5,036 bases of DNA from Ferruginibacter sp. (GTDB lineage Bacteria > Bacteroidota > Bacteroidia > Chitinophagales > Chitinophagaceae). Every line of letters begins with the position of its first letter. Position 1 is the first letter of the stretch. The stretch spans positions 1 through 5,036 of the forward strand of contig JANXTN010000244.1 of assembly GCA_025352435.1 (NCBI GenBank). The letters run 5' to 3'. The notes under the pieces were generated by a model. That model was not told where the DNA came from, ran no database searches, and saw nothing but the letters and a program-made list of their open reading frames with translations. Positions 1 through 5,036 of the stretch are shown in pieces. The translations under genes and the position numbers were made by a program.

Positions 1-509
1 TCACATACTTCTTTTGGCCCCATTATTTCTACGCTTCCACCTTGATATCCGGGCTTGTAAATCTTTATTTTTTCAGAAACCAATTGACCATAATCTTTAT
101 CCGGTGTTACCATATAAACTTCATATCCTACTTTCTCTGCTTGCTTTGCCAGCGCACCGATTATATCATCTGCTTCATATCCATCCAATTCAATACATGG
201 AATATTAAACCCTTTAATGATTCTCTTTATATCCGGCACAGCCGATAAAATATCTTCGGGTGTTTCCTGCCTGTTGGCTTTGTAATCTGCAAAATTTGTA
301 TGGCGTTCTGTAGGTGCATGGGTATCAAAACATACTGCAATATGTGTAGGTTTTTGATTGTTGATGAGCTCTGCAAGGGTATTGGTAAAACCAAACTGCG
401 CATTAGTATTTCTGCCTTTACTTGTAATACGTGGGCTACGAACCAGAGAGTAATATGCACGGAAAACCAATGCCATCGCATCAAGTAGGAAGAGTTTTTT
501 ATCAGACAC
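1..509 (-). CDS. polA: DNA polymerase I, N-terminal part (5'-3' exonuclease domain), truncated by window edge
   Basis: DNA polymerase I fills gaps and removes RNA primers and damaged 5' ends during replication and repair. The 169 codons visible here encode most of the N-terminal FEN-type 5'-3' exonuclease domain; the rest of the gene lies left of the window. Acidic metal ligands are all in place: Asp10 (LLDAMA), Asp62 (VCFDTH), Glu112, Asp114 and Asp115 (GYEADDIIG), and Asp137 and Asp139 (TPDKDYGQLV). Their spacing matches the E. coli enzyme almost residue for residue. Also conserved are the RSPRITSKGRNTNAQFGF segment and YKANRQETPED. The start is GTG at 509: an in-frame TAA lies seven codons upstream with no ATG between, and the first internal ATG (codon 12) would remove the Asp10 motif. 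There is no Shine-Dalgarno sequence, only AT-rich DNA, as is common in Bacteroidota. A repeat element ends 32 bp upstream, so the promoter lies in or beyond it. Identification is very secure; the start is likely. Confidence 0.96.
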   Translation of the reverse strand, partial: MSDKKLFLLDAMALVFRAYYSLVRSPRITSKGRNTNAQFGFTNTLAELINNQKPTHIAVCFDTHAPTERHTNFADYKANRQETPEDILSAVPDIKRIIKGFNIPCIELDGYEADDIIGALAKQAEKVGYEVYMVTPDKDYGQLVSEKIKIYKPGYQGGSVEIMGPKEVC

Positions 510-541
510 TTTTAAATAAATTATAAATTAAGAAGAAGGAG

Positions 542-569
542 ATTACGAATTACAAATTACGAATTACGG
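542..569 (+). repeat. Left heptamer array (four copies of ATTACRR)
   Basis: Four head-to-tail heptamers can be read without gaps: ATTACGA (542-548), ATTACAA (549-555), ATTACGA (556-562) and ATTACGG (563-569). Bases 542-564 are the exact reverse complement of 952-974 on the other side of the broken gene, making this the left arm of a terminal inverted repeat. The array ends 32 bp from the polA start codon, so it lies in the polA 5' region. Confidence 0.85.
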
Positions 570-591
570 GCAGTAAAAATGAAGCTAAGAA

Positions 592-605
592 ATTATTAAT
601 TACGA
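592..605 (-). repeat. Two heptamer units overlapping the 3' end of the four-helix-bundle gene
   Basis: On the minus strand, 605-599 reads TCGTAAT and 598-592 reads TAATAAT, both in the heptamer family. The last two sense codons (CGT AAT) and the stop TAA of the reconstructed gene fall inside these units, so the C-terminal Arg-Asn and the stop are supplied by repeat-like sequence. Confidence 0.55.
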
Positions 606-951
606 GATTTTAGCGTCGTCTGAATCTTTCCTATTATTCTACAAATTTCATCAGAATCATTTAGTAAATTGTTGGCAAGTTCATCACTTAGGTAATTTGC
701 GGCCTGCAATAACTTTAACCAATACATTGTTTATTTTGCTTCTTTATATGATATGAAAAGTTTGTGTATGAAGTCTGCTGTTGATTGGCCGCCAATTGCT
801 TCTTCAACATTAGCCCCAATAGAAGTTCCACATCTAAGAATTTGTTTGGATAAAACAAATTCCTTTTTTCACTCCGTAAATATTTATCGGCATTTACAAT
901 ACATGTGGCAAATGCAAAACTTTTCTGTTGTATTACATTATCTGTTTTCAC
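596..951 (-). pseudogene. Four-helix-bundle protein (23S rRNA intervening-sequence/S23 family), frameshifted and with an internal stop
   Basis: The reading begins at GTG 951 (MKTDNVIQQKSFAFA, then NADKYLRSEKR). It shifts frame near 862-863, where an AAAAAAGG run appears to have lost one G. Restoring one base gives EFVLSKQILRCGTSIGANVE, then EAIGGQSTADFIHKL, the hallmark of the family (Q-I-x-R-x-G-T-S-I-G-A-N-x-x-E-A). A TAA at 733-731 interrupts YKEAK and TMYWLKLLQAANYLS; a GAA to TAA change would explain it. The frame then continues through SDELANNLLN, DSDEICRIIGKIQTTLK and SRN to a TAA at 598-596. With one base added the gene spans 119 codons, the usual length of about 118 residues. The family forms small helical bundles related to the Avd accessory protein of diversity-generating retroelements; its cellular role is poorly known. 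It is co-directional with polA and bounded by inverted heptamers. Two lesions make a functional product unlikely unless one is a sequencing error. Confidence 0.9.
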
Positions 952-974
952 ATTCGTAATTTGTAATTCGTAAT
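952..974 (-). repeat. Right heptamer array, inner arm of the 23-bp inverted repeat
   Basis: In plus-strand reading three heptamers follow one another: TCGTAAT (954-960), TTGTAAT (961-967) and TCGTAAT (968-974). With the two preceding bases, 952-974 is the perfect reverse complement of 542-564, down to the variant middle unit. On the minus strand the array ends immediately before the GTG start of the broken gene (951), so it occupies the position of its 5' leader. Confidence 0.85.
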
Positions 975-1001
975 TATCTTCTCCGCTCTCAAACTCATAA
1001 T

Positions 1002-1022
1002 TCGTAATTATTAATTCGTAAT
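1002..1022 (-). repeat. Outer right heptamer array
   Basis: Three phased heptamers read on the plus strand: TCGTAAT (1002-1008), the divergent TATTAAT (1009-1015) and TCGTAAT (1016-1022). They have the same orientation as the 954-974 array and are separated from it by a 27-bp pyrimidine-rich spacer. No matching extra array exists on the left side, so the element is asymmetric. The array ends 15 bp from the esterase stop codon. Confidence 0.7.
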
Positions 1023-1037
1023 TACTTTATAATCCAA

Positions 1038-1772
1038 TTATCCAATAATCTTATCCAAATAAATCGGCAACATGGCCCTCCACGTAGGCCAGTCATGTTT
1101 CCATTCTGCCCCCCAAATGGATGCATCATGGTCTATACCTTTTGCATATAATATCTCAGAAATTTTGGCGGTGCCCGTTGGGTCTTCATAATCACCGCTG
1201 CCGGTTACAATATGTATGTGTTTGCTTTTGCGGATATTGTTTATGTACCATTCATCTGTAAGGTTTGGTATGTAATGCACCGGAGAGTTTAAATACACCT
1301 GCTCATCCCAATAGCCATCAGTATATTCTGTAAGATCGTACACTCCACTCATTGCAATAACACCGTCTATTAAGTCAGGTCGCTTTAAAAATAAATTCAA
1401 GCTATGCAACCCACCAAACGATGCCCCTGCAATAATGATGGGCGTTTCAGCAGAAGTATTTGTTTTGATAAATGGTATTACTTCATTAAAAATATAGTTG
1501 TTAAACTGGTTCTGGCGAATGGCTTTGTGTGCTCCTTCCATCTCTTTGTTCAGCCAGCTTTCGTTGTTTATGCTGTTCACGGAAAAAATACGCACTTTAC
1601 CACTGTTTATGTAGGGTGCAAGTATTTCCATGAGTTGGAAACGCTCATACTCCAAATAATCTGCAGCTGCTGTTGGTACAAGTAATAAAGCAAATCCGTA
1701 ATCACCATAAGCAACAATGGGCATATCTTTTTGAAGAGCGGGACTAAACCAACTCGCTGTTTCTTTTTTCAT
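1038..1772 (-). CDS. Esterase-family alpha/beta hydrolase (putative esterase, Esterase D/Fes-like)
   Basis: This complete gene encodes a predicted 244-residue alpha/beta hydrolase. It opens with the typical WFSPALQKDMPIVAYGDYG strand region and has the nucleophile elbow G-A-S-F-G-G with Ser118. An acid residue lies in GSGDYEDP (Asp194 or Asp197), and His226 is in EWKHDWPTW near the C terminus, giving a plausible Ser-Asp-His triad. The SGVYDL segment after the nucleophile is also typical of PF00756-type esterases. The natural substrate cannot be told from sequence. There is no signal peptide or membrane segment, so it is probably cytoplasmic. ATG 1772 is preferred: the frame stays open 21 codons further to a TTG, but that extension is not family-like and contains a good -7 box. 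The gene lies 223 bp downstream of parA on the same strand, and its stop is 12 bp from a repeat element. The family call is firm; the specific function is not. Confidence 0.9.
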   Translation of the reverse strand: MKKETASWFSPALQKDMPIVAYGDYGFALLLVPTAAADYLEYERFQLMEILAPYINSGKVRIFSVNSINNESWLNKEMEGAHKAIRQNQFNNYIFNEVIPFIKTNTSAETPIIIAGASFGGLHSLNLFLKRPDLIDGVIAMSGVYDLTEYTDGYWDEQVYLNSPVHYIPNLTDEWYINNIRKSKHIHIVTGSGDYEDPTGTAKISEILYAKGIDHDASIWGAEWKHDWPTWRAMLPIYLDKIIG

Positions 1773-1832
1773 AGTGGTGTAATTTTTTATCCTTAATGCT
1801 GTAAATATAGAAACATTATTTTGGGAGAGATT

Positions 1833-1840
1833 CAAAAGTA
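1833..1840 (-). promoter_or_regulatory. Candidate Bacteroidota -7 box for the esterase gene
   Basis: The minus strand reads TACTTTTG, a full match to the Bacteroidota -7 consensus TAnnTTTG, about 60 bp upstream of the preferred ATG at 1772. A clear TTG at the usual -33 distance is not visible, which lowers confidence. The site supports transcription starting within the frame-open region upstream of ATG 1772, and so supports that start over the upstream TTG. Confidence 0.4.
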
Positions 1841-1972
1841 TTCACCCTTAATAGAAGCTTATTCTATCAAGAAATATATAAAAAATTATCGTGGATATAA
1901 TTAGCAGAAATAATTCTCATGGACTTATAAGACCAATGCCCAATACCTTCCCCAAAAAAATTATTGGTGTTT

Positions 1973-1996
1973 ATTAGTGCTGTTAGTGGCGCTAAT
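1973..1996. terminator. Weak hairpin just after parA, possible terminator
   Basis: ATTAGTGC (1973-1980) and GCGCTAAT (1989-1996) form an 8-bp stem with an 8-base loop, overlapping the last base of the parA stop codon. The one imperfect pair is G-U in a plus-strand transcript but an A-C mismatch in the parA transcript. A run of seven A on the plus strand (1954-1960, a U-run in the parA message) lies 12 bases beyond the stem, further than in a classical intrinsic terminator. Confidence 0.25.
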
Positions 1997-2739
1997 TATT
2001 CCAACACTCCTTCTGTAATCTCCGTCCACAATTCTCTGTAACGACGGGCAGCATCGCCGCTACGGGCGAATTCTTCAATAGGCATTTTGTGTATACCCAT
2101 TTTTTCTACATCAGATAAATATGGAATATAATTTCCAAAAAAACGTTTGTCTTTAAACAACAGTTCCATTATTTCGTGGTGCATATTCTTACGCAAGTCC
2201 GTCATGGTAAAAAAGCACATTAGCTTTGCCGGATCTATTTCTTTTTCTTTAAAATAATCTTTCACCATGTGGTAAGTGCGTACTGACAAGGTAGTAGGTA
2301 TTACCGGCATCAATACAATATCAGCTGCGCTAAAAATATTTTCGCTTAATGCACTAAAACCAGGAGGACAGTCAATGAATACAAAATCATATTCCCCGTT
2401 AAACTGTTTTAGTACACTTTTCAATCTATTCTTATTTCCCCGCATTTCATCCAGCATAATGTCTGCACTTTTGGCTGAATTATCGGCAGGAATAATATCC
2501 AGATTTTCATAACCGGTCTCCATCAACACAGCCTCCAGATCTGCATCTTTGCTGATCAGTTTTTTTATACCCGGATGTACTTTAGGCTTTGCCTGAAAAT
2601 AAAATGAAGTTGCACCTTGAGGGTCTATATCCCACAACAAAGTTTTATATCCTTCCTTGGCCGCCAGATATGAAAAATTTACACAGCTGGCTGTTTTGCC
2701 TACACCGCCTTTTAAATTGTACAATGCTATTACTATCAT
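1996..2739 (-). CDS. ParA-family ATPase (orphan, MinD/ParA/Soj type)
   Basis: This complete 247-residue gene encodes a deviant-Walker P-loop ATPase of the ParA/Soj group, which dimerises on ATP and positions DNA or protein cargo in the cell. Near the N terminus is the deviant Walker A motif KGGVGKT, with signature Lys10 and P-loop Lys15. It is followed by LLWDIDPQGATS (switch I, Asp39) and the Walker B segment FVFIDCPPG (Asp123). The region PVIPTTLSVRTYHMV and a C-terminal helix-rich stretch (IEEFARSGDAARRYRELW) are also ParA-like. There is no N-terminal helix-turn-helix extension, so it is the short form. The ATG at 2739 directly precedes the first beta strand, leaving no room for another start. 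No parB or centromere-like repeat array is in the window, and the neighbours are metabolic or peptidase genes. A housekeeping chromosome-segregation role is therefore less likely than an orphan positioning ATPase, but its cargo is unknown. Confidence 0.94.
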   Translation of the reverse strand: MIVIALYNLKGGVGKTASCVNFSYLAAKEGYKTLLWDIDPQGATSFYFQAKPKVHPGIKKLISKDADLEAVLMETGYENLDIIPADNSAKSADIMLDEMRGNKNRLKSVLKQFNGEYDFVFIDCPPGFSALSENIFSAADIVLMPVIPTTLSVRTYHMVKDYFKEKEIDPAKLMCFFTMTDLRKNMHHEIMELLFKDKRFFGNYIPYLSDVEKMGIHKMPIEEFARSGDAARRYRELWTEITEGVLE

Positions 2740-2768
2740 AAAAACGTTTTCGTGTGATTACAGGTTTT

Positions 2769-2797
2769 GAAAGTTAATACATTATTATAAATTACAA
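2769..2797 (-). promoter_or_regulatory. Candidate Bacteroidota promoter for parA
   Basis: The minus strand has TTG at 2797-2795, an 18-base spacer, then TAACTTTC at 2776-2769. This is close to the TTG / TAnnTTTG arrangement of Bacteroidota housekeeping promoters, with one mismatch in the -7 box. It lies about 30 bp upstream of the parA ATG, in the 166-bp divergent region shared with the peptidase gene. Confidence 0.4.
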
Positions 2798-2851
2798 TAA
2801 TCCTAATTCTGAAAATAACTCTTAAGCCGCTTTTCAATGCTGCTATAACCA

Positions 2852-2881
2852 TTTGCACAAAAGTCCTATATTGTATATTCA
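2852..2881 (+). promoter_or_regulatory. Candidate promoter for the dipeptidyl peptidase gene
   Basis: TTTG at 2852-2855 and TATATTCA at 2874-2881 are separated by 18 bases, resembling the Bacteroidota -33/-7 pattern although the -7 box lacks the final TG. The site is 24 bp upstream of the ATG at 2906, in a very AT-rich leader with no Shine-Dalgarno sequence. This is a weak call from pattern alone. Confidence 0.27.
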
Positions 2882-2905
2882 ATTTTTTCAACCAAAATAA
2901 TTTTC

Positions 2906-5036
2906 ATGTCTTTATTAAAAAATGTTGCTGCGTTTTTAGCAGTGTTTGTAATTGCAGCTACAAGCTTTTCGCAGCAAAAACAACTTACAGATGATCAGTT
3001 TTTTAAAAACAATTTTAAGGGTATTGTCAACCCTTTGCCATCGGTTACCCGTTGGGTAGATAACAGCCATTTTCTTTTAGTAAGAGATGGAAAAACATTT
3101 GTGGTAGATGCTAAAAACGGTGCTGAAAAAGAACAGACAGATGCAGACAGAACCACGCAAAAAACAGTTATTGCACCTTCTCCGTTTTCTAAGAGCAAAG
3201 ATCTTTACATTAAAATTAATGATATAGAAACACGCCTTACCAATGATACCTTTCCCGAAATAAATGCGACAGTAAGCCCCGATGGTAAATACATTGGTTA
3301 CACAAAAAACAATGATTTATACACAGTAGAAATTGCTACGCAAAAAGAAAATAGGCTTACTACAGATGGGAGTGATGTTATTTTAAACGGCTATGCAAGC
3401 TGGGTTTATACAGAAGAAATTTTGGGTCGTGCATCTCGTTACCGTTCTTTTTGGTGGAGTCCTGACAGTAAAAAGATTGCTTTCTTTCGCACAGACGATA
3501 GTCCTGTAGCACCTTACACCATTACAGATGGCCCGGGCACACATGCATATGTAGAAACAGAGCGCTATCCAAAAGTAGGAGATAAAAACCCTGAAGTAAA
3601 AGTAGGTATTGTGAACCCTGCCGGCGGAGCCGTAGTGTTTGCAGATTTTAATCCTAAAGATGACCAGTATTTTGGTGCACCAATTTGGACAAACGATGGT
3701 TCATCTTTATGGGTGCAGTGGATGAACAGAAAACAAAACAACTTAAAAATTTATGCAGTAAACCCTGCAACCGGCGCTAAGCAACAGGTGTATGATGAAG
3801 TGCAACAAACATGGATACAATTAGAAGATGGTTACGAGCGTATGCATATGTTAGCAAATAACAAAAACTTCATTTTAGAAAGTGACAAAACTGGTTGGAA
3901 CAATTTGTATCTATACGATATGACGGGAAAATTGATAAATGAAATCACACCTGGAAAATTTACCGTAACAGACATCAATTTTATTGACGAGGCAAAAAAG
4001 GTTGTCTATTTTACTGCCCGCAGCAAAGAGAATACCGCCCGAAGAGATTTGTACAGTGTAAATTTTGATGGCAAAAAAATGCAGCGCCTCACTTTTGGCG
4101 ATTACAACCACGCAGTAAATTTGAGTCCAGATGGAAGTTATTTTGTAACTACTTACAACAATGTAAGTACTCCTACAAAAATCTCATTGGTAAGCAACAC
4201 AGGCAAAATAATAAAAGACATTGCAGATAGCAAGGGTGCAGAAATGAATGATTACACATTGGCTAAAACAGAAATCGTAAGAGTAAAAAGTGAGGATGGT
4301 TTGTATGACCTGCCCATGAAAGTTACCTGGCCAATGAACTACGATAAAAACAAAAAATACCCGGTACTTATTTCCATTTATGGCGGGCCCAATGCCGGAA
4401 CGGTGATGGATACATGGGGACTGACCGGTAACCAACAGTTTTATGCTAAAGAAGGATTGATACAGGTGGCCATGGACCACAGAGCCAGCGGGCATTTTGG
4501 TAAAGAAGGCGTAAACTATATGTACCACAATTTGGGTTATTGGGAAATGAAAGATTACTCTACCATGGCAAAATGGTTAATAGCAAATGGCGGCGCAGAT
4601 CCTAAAAAGATTTGCATTACAGGATTTAGTTATGGTGGTTATATGACTTGCTATGCGCTTACTTATGGCGCAGATGTATTTACACATGGTATGGCGGGCG
4701 GCAGCGTAATAGACTGGACATTGTATGATACGCATTACACAGAACGTTACATGGGCACACCTGCTGATAATGCAGAAGGATACAAAACAAGTTCTGTACT
4801 TACCTACGCAGATAAATACAAAGGCATGTTGCAGATTGTGCATGGCATTATAGATGATAATGTTCATTTACAAAATAGCATACAGTTTACAAGCAAACTA
4901 CAGGATCTTAAAAAAGATTTTGAAGAAATGTTTTACAGCGGCGGCAGACATGGATGGAGCGGAAATAAAAACCTGCATTTCCTCAATTTAAAAACACAGT
5001 TTATTTATAAATATTTATTGGAGAAACCCGTGCCTA
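2906..5036 (+). CDS. Secreted dipeptidyl peptidase IV (prolyl oligopeptidase family S9B), 3' end cut by window edge
   Basis: The enzyme removes Xaa-Pro or Xaa-Ala dipeptides from peptide N termini, probably in the periplasm. All 710 codons in view are open. A signal peptide is clear: Lys5, a hydrophobic core at about residues 7-18, and probable cleavage near Ser22-Gln23. The DPPIV N-terminal beta-propeller follows (about 90-440). It contains the WVYTEE motif with Glu170-Glu171, which hold the substrate amino terminus and so mark a dipeptidyl peptidase rather than an endopeptidase. The catalytic domain (about 485 on) has Tyr492 of IYGGP (oxyanion), Ser575 in GFSYGGY, the S1-pocket tyrosines 607 and 611 (YDTHYTERYMG), Asp650 in HGIIDDNVH and His682 in GRHGW. 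Several spacings equal those of human DPP4 (Tyr-Ser 83, Ser-Tyr 36, Asp-His 32). The usual GWSYGG is GFSYGG here. Family length suggests the stop is only a few codons past the edge. ATG 2906 is fixed by the signal peptide. The gene is divergent from parA. Confidence 0.96.
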   Translation, partial: MSLLKNVAAFLAVFVIAATSFSQQKQLTDDQFFKNNFKGIVNPLPSVTRWVDNSHFLLVRDGKTFVVDAKNGAEKEQTDADRTTQKTVIAPSPFSKSKDLYIKINDIETRLTNDTFPEINATVSPDGKYIGYTKNNDLYTVEIATQKENRLTTDGSDVILNGYASWVYTEEILGRASRYRSFWWSPDSKKIAFFRTDDSPVAPYTITDGPGTHAYVETERYPKVGDKNPEVKVGIVNPAGGAVVFADFNPKDDQYFGAPIWTNDGSSLWVQWMNRKQNNLKIYAVNPATGAKQQVYDEVQQTWIQLEDGYERMHMLANNKNFILESDKTGWNNLYLYDMTGKLINEITPGKFTVTDINFIDEAKKVVYFTARSKENTARRDLYSVNFDGKKMQRLTFGDYNHAVNLSPDGSYFVTTYNNVSTPTKISLVSNTGKIIKDIADSKGAEMNDYTLAKTEIVRVKSEDGLYDLPMKVTWPMNYDKNKKYPVLISIYGGPNAGTVMDTWGLTGNQQFYAKEGLIQVAMDHRASGHFGKEGVNYMYHNLGYWEMKDYSTMAKWLIANGGADPKKICITGFSYGGYMTCYALTYGADVFTHGMAGGSVIDWTLYDTHYTERYMGTPADNAEGYKTSSVLTYADKYKGMLQIVHGIIDDNVHLQNSIQFTSKLQDLKKDFEEMFYSGGRHGWSGNKNLHFLNLKTQFIYKYLLEKPVP

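Larger units (their letters stand above)
542..1025. mobile_element. IVP-like repeat-bounded element (four-helix-bundle gene inside inverted heptamer repeats)
   Basis: This 484-bp block fills the gap between polA and the esterase gene. It consists of a left heptamer array (542-569), a broken four-helix-bundle gene on the minus strand (596-951), an inverted heptamer array abutting the start of that gene (954-974) and a second short array (1002-1022). The outermost left array and the inner right array form a perfect 23-bp inverted repeat (542-564 against 952-974). Purine-rich tracts lie outside both arms (about 531-541 on the plus strand, 976-990 on the minus strand), so the similarity may extend further imperfectly. 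Homologues of this gene are known as intervening-sequence insertions in 23S rRNA and as free-standing copies. That the whole block moves or once moved as a unit is inference. No transposase is present. The exact boundaries are uncertain, and the right end could be 974 rather than 1025. Confidence 0.55.

Noticed and set aside
227..484. Minus-strand open frame of 85 codons overlapping polA
   Set aside because: It is in a different frame from the unmistakable PolA exonuclease sequence on the same strand and has no family features.
596..951. A true 23S rRNA intervening sequence inside an rRNA gene
   Set aside because: The protein family is the same, but the flanks are polA and an esterase gene, with no rRNA sequence on either side.
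753..959. Plus-strand open frame of 68 codons across the repeat element
   Set aside because: It lies opposite the four-helix-bundle pseudogene, whose family sequence is clear on the minus strand, and it has no recognisable motif.
596..974. Diversity-generating retroelement, because the bundle protein resembles Avd
   Set aside because: There is no reverse transcriptase and no template/variable repeat pair in the window, and the sequence fits the free-standing IVP-like group better.
542..1025. CRISPR array
   Set aside because: The repeats are 7-bp tandem units without regular spacers and occur in inverted orientation around a gene.
1773..1835. Upstream extension of the esterase to a TTG at 1835
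   Set aside because: The 21 extra residues do not look like the family, the start would be a rare TTG, and the stretch overlaps a good -7 promoter box. ATG 1772 begins at the usual family N terminus.
4184..4867. Two minus-strand open frames of 114 and 96 codons opposite the peptidase gene
   Set aside because: They are antisense to the catalytic domain of the dipeptidyl peptidase, rich in Cys, His and Ile as expected for reverse-strand translation, and show no motif.

Overview
The window looks like a chromosomal segment from a member of the Bacteroidota, probably near Chitinophagaceae. This is inferred from four things: AT-rich sequence, start codons without Shine-Dalgarno sites, promoter-like boxes of the Bacteroidota type (TTG, then TAnnTTTG), and proteins of Bacteroidota flavour, such as the PolA motif TPDKDYGQLV and an exported dipeptidyl peptidase IV. 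No species can be named from the sequence alone.

Layout from left to right. (1) 1-509, minus: the 5' end of polA (DNA polymerase I), covering most of the 5'-3' exonuclease domain and running off the left edge. (2) About 542-1025: a compact repeat-bounded element. It holds a broken minus-strand gene (596-951) for a four-helix-bundle protein of the 23S rRNA intervening-sequence family (S23/IVP-like). Phased heptamers (ATTACGA on one side, its complement TCGTAAT on the other) flank it, including a perfect 23-bp terminal inverted repeat. (3) 1038-1772, minus: a complete esterase-family alpha/beta hydrolase. (4) 1996-2739, minus: a complete ParA-family ATPase with no ParB partner in view. (5) 2906 to the right edge, plus: a nearly complete secreted dipeptidyl peptidase IV (S9B), transcribed divergently from parA.

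The intact genes look like an ordinary chromosomal neighbourhood with no evident shared pathway: DNA repair/replication, a putative esterase, a partition-type ATPase and periplasmic peptide digestion. The accessory feature is the IVP-like element between the esterase and polA. It sits 32 bp from the polA start codon and 12 bp beyond the esterase stop codon. Its gene carries one frameshift and one in-frame stop, yet the rest of the family sequence is still readable, so it looks like a recently inactivated copy of a dispersed element. I see no CRISPR array, tRNA, rRNA or classical transposase gene.
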